21,726 bases of DNA, taken from contig CAJGDP010000026.1 in NCBI GenBank assembly GCA_904502235.1, positions 1-21,726 on the forward strand, read 5' to 3'. A program made the position numbers and the translations under genes. Below the pieces are notes generated by a model, which saw only the letters and a program-made list of their open reading frames with translations, made no database searches and was not told the DNA's origin. The stretch comes from an uncultured Bacteroidaceae bacterium (GTDB taxonomy: Bacteria > Bacteroidota > Bacteroidia > Bacteroidales > Bacteroidaceae). The stretch's first letter is position 1, and the number at the start of each line of letters is the position of its first letter. This document shows positions 7,743 through 14,547 of the stretch, piece after piece.

Positions 7743-9368
7743 ATGAAAAATAGATTCAAAATATTCTCATTAATAGCTTTGTCGGCACTTGGCTTGACAA
7801 GCTGTATCGATGAGACCTTCCCACAGGATGCGGTTGCAACCTCTGAGCAGATTGGAGCGTCAGCAAGTGCTATGGAAGCGTCACTTAGAGGTGTTCCCTC
7901 ACAGATGTGCCAAGGTTACCTTGTTTACGGCGACCAGGTTCACGAGACCGATATGGCATATCCAGCATACATGATTGCACAGACCGAGTTGCTCGGCGAC
8001 ATGTTCCCAAGTGGTGACTCAGGTTACGACTGGTATTACCCATACAATGCAACTGATGCAAATATGGGTGACAACTCATATCCTTCGTACCTTTCTTGGT
8101 TTACTTTCTACAAGTTCATCAAGAGCGCGAACGACATCATTGCTACTGTTGACGTAAACGACCCTTCAGTATCAATCAACATCAAGGGTGCAGCAGGTGT
8201 TGCATACGCATACCGCGCATTCAACTACTACATGCTTACTGTACTCTTTGAGCCAAAGGCTAACATCTACACCGACTGTTCAGAAGTTCTTGGCCTTACA
8301 GTTCCTTTTGTAACTGAGAAGACCGACAACGAGACAGCAAAGAACAACCCACGTGCTACACACGAGGAGATGATAAAATTTATCATAAGCGACCTTGAAA
8401 CAGCTGAAAAATGTTTGAAGGACTACACTCCTGAGAACAAGATGGTTCCCGACCTTGCTGTAGTATACGGTATTCGTGCAAAAGTACACATGTGGGACGA
8501 GGATTATGTAAATGCTGCTATATATGCTCGTAAGGCTATTGAGACATCAGGTGCAACACCTGTAACAAATGCACAGTGGAACGACCTTACAAACGGTTTC
8601 AACACAGCAAACCAGGCTTGGATGTGGTATATCCACTACGATGCAGAGAACATGGGTAACCTCTGTAACTTCATCGGTTGGTTGTCTCCCGAGGCTCAGT
8701 GGAGCTACTCTTGCTACACAATGCCTGTTATCAACCGTGCTTTGTACGACAGAATACAGCACAGCGACTTCCGTAAGAACAGCTTCATCGACCCGGATAG
8801 AGAGAACCACCCACGTGCGTCGGTTCTTGGCGATGCATGGCTTGCAAGCGCACCCGACTATCTGGCTTTGAAGTTCCGTTGCAAGGATCAGAACTACGAG
8901 ACATACAGCGTTGGTGGTGCAGTTGACGTACCTGTGATGCGTGTTGAGGAGATGTACTTCATTGAAGCAGAGGCTAAGGCTCACGCTAACTTGGAGGATG
9001 GTAAGAAACTTTTGGTTGACTTTATGACAGCTCACCGCGACCCTGAGTACAAGTGCGAGTTGACAGAGTTGAGAGACTTCCAGCTCGAGGTTCTTACACA
9101 GATGCGTATAGAGTTCTGGGGCGAGGGCTGTGCATTCCAGCAGGCTAAGCGTATCCAGCCGGGCGTTATGCAGAACTACACCGGAACAAATGCTCCTGAC
9201 GACAAGACTAAGATCAACTGCTACGGTATGAAACCTACTTGGAACATGGTTATTCCAAAGAGCGAGACCGACGCAAACGCTGCACTTCAGGGCAAGAACA
9301 ATCCAAACCCGACAAAGACTGTAAAATGTCCTTCTGACTTGGATGTTTATGCTCCCGGTAACAATTAA
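7743..9368 (+). CDS. SusD/RagB-family surface nutrient-binding lipoprotein
   Basis: A 541-residue partner of the SusC protein; it forms the lid over the barrel and captures substrate at the cell surface. Signal peptide with lipobox LTSC, lipidated Cys at residue 21, followed by acidic residues (CIDETF), a pattern that favours surface export in Bacteroidetes. The SusD-type helical/TPR body includes AYRAFNYYMLTVLFEP, AVVYGIRAKVHMW and, near the C-terminus, the family hallmark MRIEFWGEGCAFQQAKR. The family length of 500-650 is respected. It is separated from susC by 17 bp and from the next lipoprotein gene by 23 bp, so one operon under the 4350-4380 promoter is likely. Codons remain strongly biased, like susC. 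Confidence 0.96.
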   Translation: MKNRFKIFSLIALSALGLTSCIDETFPQDAVATSEQIGASASAMEASLRGVPSQMCQGYLVYGDQVHETDMAYPAYMIAQTELLGDMFPSGDSGYDWYYPYNATDANMGDNSYPSYLSWFTFYKFIKSANDIIATVDVNDPSVSINIKGAAGVAYAYRAFNYYMLTVLFEPKANIYTDCSEVLGLTVPFVTEKTDNETAKNNPRATHEEMIKFIISDLETAEKCLKDYTPENKMVPDLAVVYGIRAKVHMWDEDYVNAAIYARKAIETSGATPVTNAQWNDLTNGFNTANQAWMWYIHYDAENMGNLCNFIGWLSPEAQWSYSCYTMPVINRALYDRIQHSDFRKNSFIDPDRENHPRASVLGDAWLASAPDYLALKFRCKDQNYETYSVGGAVDVPVMRVEEMYFIEAEAKAHANLEDGKKLLVDFMTAHRDPEYKCELTELRDFQLEVLTQMRIEFWGEGCAFQQAKRIQPGVMQNYTGTNAPDDKTKINCYGMKPTWNMVIPKSETDANAALQGKNNPNPTKTVKCPSDLDVYAPGNN

Positions 9369-9391
9369 TAATTTTTAGAGAGTGATAAATT

Positions 9392-10204
9392 ATGAAAACA
9401 ATTAAATATACATTTGGTCTATTGTTGTCATTGATAACAATAGCATCTATAAGCTCTTGTAGCGAAGAGTCTGTATATACACCGGGCAAGGAAGCCGCTG
9501 TTGAGGTATCAGAGTACTACTTTGCCGACGGTACAGAGACAGCACTCACTATAGGTGTAAACGACAAGGAGATTGTAGCCGTAATCAACCGTGCGAATGC
9601 CGAGGAAGCCGTTACACTCGACCTGATTGTAACAAACCCCAATGATACTCTTTTCACAATTCCTGAAACAGTAACATTCGAGGCAGGTGCAACTTCAGCA
9701 GAGCTCAAGATTCAGGTAAACGACTCTATCGAATTCTTCACAAACTACAAGTTTGTTGTTGAGATTCCCGAGGAGTTCACAAACCCCTACATCGTAGAGA
9801 ACAACAACCCCAAACTTGACTTCGTTGTAATGCGCGACGACTATGTTCCTTACGCTTATGGTGTTTATCAGTCATGGTTCTGGGAATCGGAATGGGATGC
9901 AATACTCGAATATTCAGAATTCCTTGGCTTGTACCGTTTCAAGGATTGCTGGATGCCCGGTTATGATGTAATATTCGAATGGGATGGAGTTTCTGAAACA
10001 TTCACAATGAGCGAAGGTGCGTATGCTTCGGGTTATGTTCACCCTTCATACGGTATGGTAAATGCTGAGGTTTACAATAAGGGTACTATAAACTATTATG
10101 ATCCAGCATCAATGGTGTTCGGCTTTGCATACACATGGAAGGTTTCTGCAGGTTCATTCGGCTCAGGTTATGACTATTTCATAATCACAGATTTGGCTGA
10201 ATAA
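9392..10204 (+). CDS. Surface lipoprotein of the SusCD operon, Calx-beta-like N-terminal domain
   Basis: A 270-residue lipoprotein with signal peptide and lipobox SISSC (Cys 23), followed by SEES, an acidic motif like the Bacteroidetes lipoprotein export signal; it is therefore probably on the outer face of the outer membrane. Residues about 32-150 look like a beta-sandwich of the Calx-beta/SusE-like kind (VAVINRANAEEAVTLDLIV, then VTFEAGATSAELKIQV). Residues about 150-270 are rich in Trp, Tyr and Gly (YQSWFWESEWDA, FAYTWKVSAGSFGSGYDYF), plausible for ligand binding, but I cannot name the domain. Position directly after susD is where SusE/F-like accessory binding proteins are found, so an accessory role in substrate capture is the natural inference. 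A strong terminator ends the operon. Confidence 0.85.
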   Translation: MKTIKYTFGLLLSLITIASISSCSEESVYTPGKEAAVEVSEYYFADGTETALTIGVNDKEIVAVINRANAEEAVTLDLIVTNPNDTLFTIPETVTFEAGATSAELKIQVNDSIEFFTNYKFVVEIPEEFTNPYIVENNNPKLDFVVMRDDYVPYAYGVYQSWFWESEWDAILEYSEFLGLYRFKDCWMPGYDVIFEWDGVSETFTMSEGAYASGYVHPSYGMVNAEVYNKGTINYYDPASMVFGFAYTWKVSAGSFGSGYDYFIITDLAE

Positions 10205-10228
10205 TCAGTAATCTGTTCCTTTAACAAC

Positions 10229-10263
10229 AAAATCGCGGCTTTGGATTCAAAGTCGCGATTTTT
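10229..10263 (+). terminator. Rho-independent terminator of the SusCD operon
   Basis: A 15-bp stem with a single G-T pair: AAAATCGCG plus GCTTTG (10229-10243) against CAAAGTCGCGATTTT (10248-10262), loop GATT, then a T run. It begins 25 bp after the last stop codon of the operon. Confidence 0.93.
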
Positions 10264-10285
10264 GCTTGTTTTTATTTATATAAAT

Positions 10286-10316
10286 TTTGTCAATCCAATA
10301 AAGCGCATTACATTCG
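10286..10316 (+). promoter_or_regulatory. Bacteroidetes-type promoter for the licD cassette
   Basis: TTTG at 10286-10289, a 19-bp spacer, then TACATTCG at 10309-10316, a near match to TAnnTTTG. Transcription would start near 10322-10324, only about 15 bases before the ATG at 10337, so the leader is very short. The purine stretch AAGGAG directly touches the ATG and is too close to act as a normal Shine-Dalgarno site. Confidence 0.65.
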
Positions 10317-10336
10317 CATAATTAAAGAAGAAGGAG

Positions 10337-11131
10337 ATGCAGCCCATTGGCTTAGATGAACTGAAAAAGATACAAACCGAGATTCTCGACGAGGTGGTAG
10401 CCTTTTGCGAGGCGCACGGCATACGTTATTATCTTGCTTACGGCACACTGCTCGGTGCAGTGCGCCACAAGGGCTATATCCCTTGGGACGACGACATCGA
10501 CATACATATGCCCCGCCCCGATTACGAGAGATTCATTGAACTCTATAACAAGGAGCAGGAGAGAGAGTATGCTGTTGTAACCCACGAACTGGACAGACGC
10601 TACCACGTGCCATTTGCAAAGATATACCGCAAGGGAACTGTTGTGAATGAGTTCTTCTACAAGCAGAGTGTATTCGGTGTGTATGTGGATATATTCCCGC
10701 TCGACGGCATAAGGCACAAATGGCAGGCATATATATGCGGACAGTGCATACGGTTCATGTACATAAAGACCATGATTTTCTGCGACAGGCAGACACTTGC
10801 CCGAAAGGCAAGGCTTGCTTTAACAAAACTGATACTGCTACCCTTCTCGTGCCATTGCATACTAAAGACCATGAAACGCATTGCAACCCGTTACAGATAC
10901 GCGGAGTGTGAAAAGGTGTGCAGTTTCGGGTCGCGCACGGCAATGCGCGAAATCCTGCCACGCGAAGTGTTCGACGGGCAGACAACCGTTACCTTTGAGG
11001 ACAAGGAATACAATGCTCCCGAAGGCTACGACAGATATCTTACACAAAAGTACGGCAACTATATGCAGTTGCCTCCACCGGAGCAACGTGTATCGTCTCA
11101 CGACTCACAAGCCTATAAGTTACAGGAATGA
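10337..11131 (+). CDS. licD: LicD-family phosphotransferase
   Basis: A 264-residue enzyme of the LicD/fukutin nucleotidyltransferase-fold family. Members move a phosphocholine or phospho-polyol group from a CDP-activated donor onto a sugar. The core motif is clear: GTLLGAVRHKGYIPWDDDID, residues 36-55, with the metal-binding DDDID at 51-55. VYVDIFPLD follows at 115-123, and the C-terminal YLTQKYGNYMQLPPPEQRVSSHD at 234-256. There is no signal peptide; a hydrophobic patch near 160-175 could touch the membrane. The stop overlaps the next start (ATGA at 11128-11131), so translation is coupled to the cytidylyltransferase, the enzyme type that would make its donor. The exact group transferred is unknown; choline is not favoured because no choline kinase or choline transporter is linked. 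Codon use is ordinary, with frequent ATA. Confidence 0.9.
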   Translation: MQPIGLDELKKIQTEILDEVVAFCEAHGIRYYLAYGTLLGAVRHKGYIPWDDDIDIHMPRPDYERFIELYNKEQEREYAVVTHELDRRYHVPFAKIYRKGTVVNEFFYKQSVFGVYVDIFPLDGIRHKWQAYICGQCIRFMYIKTMIFCDRQTLARKARLALTKLILLPFSCHCILKTMKRIATRYRYAECEKVCSFGSRTAMREILPREVFDGQTTVTFEDKEYNAPEGYDRYLTQKYGNYMQLPPPEQRVSSHDSQAYKLQE

Positions 11132-12474
11132 AGAAAGTAATCACATACGGAACATACGACCTGTTGCACCAGGGACACATTAATCTGCTGCAACGCGCAA
11201 AGGCGTTGGGCGACTACCTTATTGTGGGTGTAACAAACGACAATTTCGACCGCGAGCGTGGCAAGCTCAATGTAATAAACAACGTGCTTGAGCGTGTAGA
11301 GGCAGTAAAGGCCACCGGGCTTGCCGACAAGATAATAATTGAAGATTATTTCGGTCAGAAAATAGATGATATCCAGAAATACGATATCGACGTTTTTGCC
11401 ATAGGAAGCGACTGGGAGGGCGAATTCGATTATCTTGGCGAATACTGCGAGGTGGTTTATCTGCCACGCACCCAAGGTATATCATCCACCATGCTGCGCA
11501 GCGAAAAGCATAAGCGCGTGCGCACGGGTGTTGTGGGATGCGGACTCATTGCCAAGCGTTTTGTTCCCGAAGCTGAGTTTGTGAGCGGAATAGAGATTGC
11601 TGGTGTGTATGACATCGACAGCACCGTAGGCAACAGTTTCGCAAAGAATGCCGGAATCGGAAAGATATACGAATCGTTCGACGAGATGCTGTGCGATGTG
11701 GATGCCGTATACATAGCCACTCCGCACCTGAGCCACTATCAATATTCAAAAAGCGCCATAAATGCCGGCAAGCATGTACTTTGCGAGATACCTTTGGTGT
11801 TGAAAAAAGCACAGGCAGAAGAGCTCTATTCGCTTGCCGATGAAAAGGGCGTTATACTTATGGAGGCTAACAAGACGGCTCACAGCCCTGCATTCAACCA
11901 TCTTATGGTGATGATAAAGAGCGGTGCCATAGGCGAGGTGGTTGATATAGAGGCTTCGCTCTCGCGACTTCTGCCCGACCGCACACGACGCGAATTCGAC
12001 CCTGCACAGGCGGGCGGTTCGATGTATGAGTCGGCTGTATATCCGCTGTTGCCCATCTTCAGGTTGCTTGGAACAGAATACACCGACATGTATATATATT
12101 CGCGCATGGAAAACGGAGTGGATATATACACAAAAGGCGTGTTGCGCTACCCCAAGGCTGTGTGTTCGTTCAAGATAGGACTTGGCGTTAAGACCGAGGG
12201 CAACCTTGTTATTTCGGGAACAAAGGGATATGCATACGTTCAGGCTCCCTGGTGGAAGACCGACTATTTTGAGCTGCGCTACGAGGACCAGAACCGAAAC
12301 AAGAAGTTCTTCTACAAGTGGGACGGCGAGGGCTTGCGATACGAGATACAGGAATGGATTTCGTGCATTGTGAACAAACGTCATGGCAGTACACGTCTCA
12401 CACGCGCCGAAAGCATTGCCATGGCAGGTGCGATGCAGCAGTTTACCGAACGAAAGAATTTTTCCGAGATATGA
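11128..12474 (+). CDS. Fusion: TagD-like cytidylyltransferase plus Gfo/Idh/MocA oxidoreductase domain
   Basis: A 448-residue two-domain protein. Residues 1-128 are a glycerol-3-phosphate-cytidylyltransferase-type domain: YGTYDLLHQGHINLL with the HxGH motif at H14/H17, and RTQGISST at 114-121, the usual CTP-binding RTxGIS signature. This domain makes a CDP-alcohol from CTP and an alcohol phosphate. Residues 131-448 are a Gfo/Idh/MocA oxidoreductase: nucleotide-binding GVVGCGLIAKRF at 134-145, the second-strand acidic residues in VYDID (160-164), and IATPHLSHY. The family's EKP motif appears as CEIP (219-222), so the usual conserved lysine is isoleucine. The GGxxxDxxxH-like motif reads GGSMYESAVY, with Glu and Tyr in place of Asp and His. 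It overlaps licD and the SDR gene by 4 bp each. Likely role: synthesis of the CDP-activated donor used by LicD; the reduced substrate is not known. Confidence 0.9.
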   Translation: MKKVITYGTYDLLHQGHINLLQRAKALGDYLIVGVTNDNFDRERGKLNVINNVLERVEAVKATGLADKIIIEDYFGQKIDDIQKYDIDVFAIGSDWEGEFDYLGEYCEVVYLPRTQGISSTMLRSEKHKRVRTGVVGCGLIAKRFVPEAEFVSGIEIAGVYDIDSTVGNSFAKNAGIGKIYESFDEMLCDVDAVYIATPHLSHYQYSKSAINAGKHVLCEIPLVLKKAQAEELYSLADEKGVILMEANKTAHSPAFNHLMVMIKSGAIGEVVDIEASLSRLLPDRTRREFDPAQAGGSMYESAVYPLLPIFRLLGTEYTDMYIYSRMENGVDIYTKGVLRYPKAVCSFKIGLGVKTEGNLVISGTKGYAYVQAPWWKTDYFELRYEDQNRNKKFFYKWDGEGLRYEIQEWISCIVNKRHGSTRLTRAESIAMAGAMQQFTERKNFSEI

Positions 12475-13166
12475 AAACAGCGATAGTTACGGGCGGAACA
12501 TCGGGCATTGGCTTGGGAGTGGCAAAAATGCTGCTTTCAAAAGGCTACAGGGTGTATGCTACATATGTGGGTTCCGATTTCACCGAAGATATTGAGAACT
12601 ACAAAGCCATAAAGGTGGACCAGAGCAACCGCAATGAACTTTATGCATTTATCGAATACATAAAGAGCGAATGCACTGCTGTGGATTGCATTGTATGCAA
12701 TGCCGGCATGAGCATAAGAAAGCCGTTCACCCGAACCACCGACAGCGACTGGGATTCAATGATGGAGGTTGCGGTGAATTCACACTATATACTCATACGC
12801 GAGCTGTATGCTCTTATCCCCGACGATTCACGCATCCTGTTCACCGGCTCACAGATGGGTATTTCACCACATGCCACCGTTCTTGGCTACGGAGTTACCA
12901 AAGCGGCGGTACATGCGCTTGCCAAAAACCTTGTAAAGGAGTTCGAAGGCAGCGGAACCACCGTAAATGCCATTGTTCCGGGATTTGTGGAAACTCCCTG
13001 GCAAAAGGAGAAACCCGAAGAGATTAAGCAGAACATCTACAACAAGACTGCCATACACCGTTTTGCCACCATAGAAGAGGTGGTGGAAGCATACCGCTTC
13101 TGCATCGACAATCCGTTTGTCAACGGCAGTCTGATAGAGGTCAACGGAGGATATAATTACAGATAA
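12471..13166 (+). CDS. Short-chain dehydrogenase/reductase (SDR)
   Basis: A 231-residue classical SDR using NAD(H) or NADP(H). Visible motifs: cofactor-binding TGGTSGIG at 7-14, NAG at 77-79, and the catalytic set N103, S127, Y140 and K144 (GYGVTKAA), with PG at 170-171; the C-terminus is GSLIEVNGGYNYR. All catalytic residues are present, so it should be active. The start at 12471 is set by the ATGA overlap with the previous stop and by MKTAIVTGG, a typical SDR N-terminus. A longer in-frame extension back to 12318 would overlap the fusion gene by 157 bp and carries no SDR sequence. In this operon the natural role is reduction (or oxidation) of the sugar or polyol precursor used for the CDP-linked donor; that role is inferred from context. 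Confidence 0.92.
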   Translation: MKTAIVTGGTSGIGLGVAKMLLSKGYRVYATYVGSDFTEDIENYKAIKVDQSNRNELYAFIEYIKSECTAVDCIVCNAGMSIRKPFTRTTDSDWDSMMEVAVNSHYILIRELYALIPDDSRILFTGSQMGISPHATVLGYGVTKAAVHALAKNLVKEFEGSGTTVNAIVPGFVETPWQKEKPEEIKQNIYNKTAIHRFATIEEVVEAYRFCIDNPFVNGSLIEVNGGYNYR

Positions 13167-13177
13167 AAACAGAAGAT

Positions 13178-13894
13178 ATGAGCGAGAACAATGTAAACTG
13201 CAGCTGCAAGAAGGTATACACCGGAATATTTGTAATGATTGGTTTTATATTATCAGGTCTGTTCATTGGCAATGGACTAAAAGCCATAGCCAATCAGGAG
13301 CAGCATGTAACGGTAAAAGGACTTGCAGAACGCGAAGTTCTTGCCAACAAGGTTGTGTGGCCACTACCCTACAAATGTGTCAGCAACGATATGCAGCAGC
13401 TCTACGACGAGATTGAAAACAACAGGAATGTTGTTCTTTCATTCCTAAAGGATGGAGGCATAACAGATAACGAGATAGTAATCTCGGCACCTGCTGTTAC
13501 CGACCGTCTCGCACAGAACTACGTCCCCGACAACATAAAGTTCCGCTATCAGGCAGAGGCTGTGATAACGGTAATCTCGCCACAGGTGGAAAAGGTTATA
13601 GAACTCATGGGCAAGCAGATTGAACTTATGAAAGATGGTATAATTATCAGCAACGAATATAACTACCAGACACAATTCGAGTACACAGCCCTGAACGAGA
13701 TAAAACCAGCCATGGTGGAGGAGGCGACACGCAATGCGCGCGCTGTAGCACAGAAATTCGCCGAAGACTCGGACTGCAAGCTCGGCAATATTAAACAGGC
13801 GACACAAGGACAATTCAGCATAAGCAGTGATGAAACGACTCCACAAATCAAAAACATCAGAGTAGTAACAACAGTAAAATATGCACTCGACTAA
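13178..13894 (+). CDS. SIMPL-domain (DUF541) membrane-anchored protein
   Basis: A 238-residue protein with one membrane segment at about residues 14-33 (YTGIFVMIGFILSGLFIGNG), preceded by a short Cys- and Lys-containing tail, so an N-in anchor with the domain in the periplasm. Residues 44-237 fit the SIMPL family: HVTVKGLAEREVLANKVVW near the start, LKDGGITDNEI in the middle, and the helix EEATRNARAVAQKFAEDSD before a final beta strand (IRVVTTVKYAL). The family has members in envelope/periplasmic proteins with poorly defined function. The gene lies 11 bp after the SDR gene, so it may be the last gene of the licD operon. Its stop is only 5 bp from the stop of the convergent DedA gene, leaving no room for a separate terminator. 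Confidence 0.85.
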   Translation: MSENNVNCSCKKVYTGIFVMIGFILSGLFIGNGLKAIANQEQHVTVKGLAEREVLANKVVWPLPYKCVSNDMQQLYDEIENNRNVVLSFLKDGGITDNEIVISAPAVTDRLAQNYVPDNIKFRYQAEAVITVISPQVEKVIELMGKQIELMKDGIIISNEYNYQTQFEYTALNEIKPAMVEEATRNARAVAQKFAEDSDCKLGNIKQATQGQFSISSDETTPQIKNIRVVTTVKYALD

Positions 13895-13899
13895 ACGAA

Positions 13900-14532
13900 T
13901 TATTTCTTCTTTACGCCCTTGTATACAAGGTAAGCAACAATCAGCACTGCCAATACAATGAATACAATGCCTATTTCGCTACTGTATTCCTTTACCTTGT
14001 TCATTACAGCCTCTTCGGTATCCATACCGGGGATTGATGCCATCCAATATCCCAAAGCGGCTAGAATAGCATTCCACACGCCTGCTCCGAGCGATGTGTA
14101 GAGCACAAAGCGTCCGAGTCCCATACGAGCCAATCCGGCAGGGATTGATATCAGCTGACGCACGGCAGGAACAAGACGTCCCACAAATGTCGACACGGCT
14201 CCGTGCTTGTCAAAATATTCCTCGGCATATTTCACCTTTGCCTCATCGATAAGACACATGTGCCCCACACGGCTGTTTGCAAATTTATATACTATTGGAC
14301 GTCCCAACCACACTGCAAGGTAATAGTTAATGAATGCACCTATAAGCGCACCCAGAGTGGCAAAGATTACAACAAGCACCACATTCATCTCGCCCGACAC
14401 GGCGGCTTTCCATGCCGCAGGAGGAACAACAGCCTCCGATGGGAAAGGTATGAACGAGCTCTCTATTGCCATAAACAGTGTTACTGTCCAATAATTAAGA
14501 TGGTCGAGACAGAATTGAATCAATGATTCCAT
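13900..14532 (-). CDS. DedA-family inner-membrane protein
   Basis: A 210-residue DedA/VTT (SNARE-associated) membrane protein. The family is linked to lipid carrier recycling or flipping and to membrane homeostasis. Family motifs: ESSFIPFPSEAV near residues 24-35, the glycine-rich GALIGAFINYYLAVWLGRP, and FVGRLVPAVRQLISIPAGLARM with the conserved R and P. Membrane segments are visible around 10-35, 50-77, 140-160 and 187-206, and the C-terminus is basic (KGVKKK). It begins 15 bp after the calcium ATPase stop, so the two form an operon. Which substrate this member moves cannot be told from sequence. Confidence 0.92.
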   Translation of the reverse strand: MESLIQFCLDHLNYWTVTLFMAIESSFIPFPSEAVVPPAAWKAAVSGEMNVVLVVIFATLGALIGAFINYYLAVWLGRPIVYKFANSRVGHMCLIDEAKVKYAEEYFDKHGAVSTFVGRLVPAVRQLISIPAGLARMGLGRFVLYTSLGAGVWNAILAALGYWMASIPGMDTEEAVMNKVKEYSSEIGIVFIVLAVLIVAYLVYKGVKKK

Positions 14533-14547
14533 AAAGTTTTGTACGTT

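Noticed and set aside
12318..12470. N-terminal extension of the SDR
   Set aside because: It overlaps the fusion gene widely and lacks any SDR sequence; the ATGA overlap at 12471 gives the exact family N-terminus.
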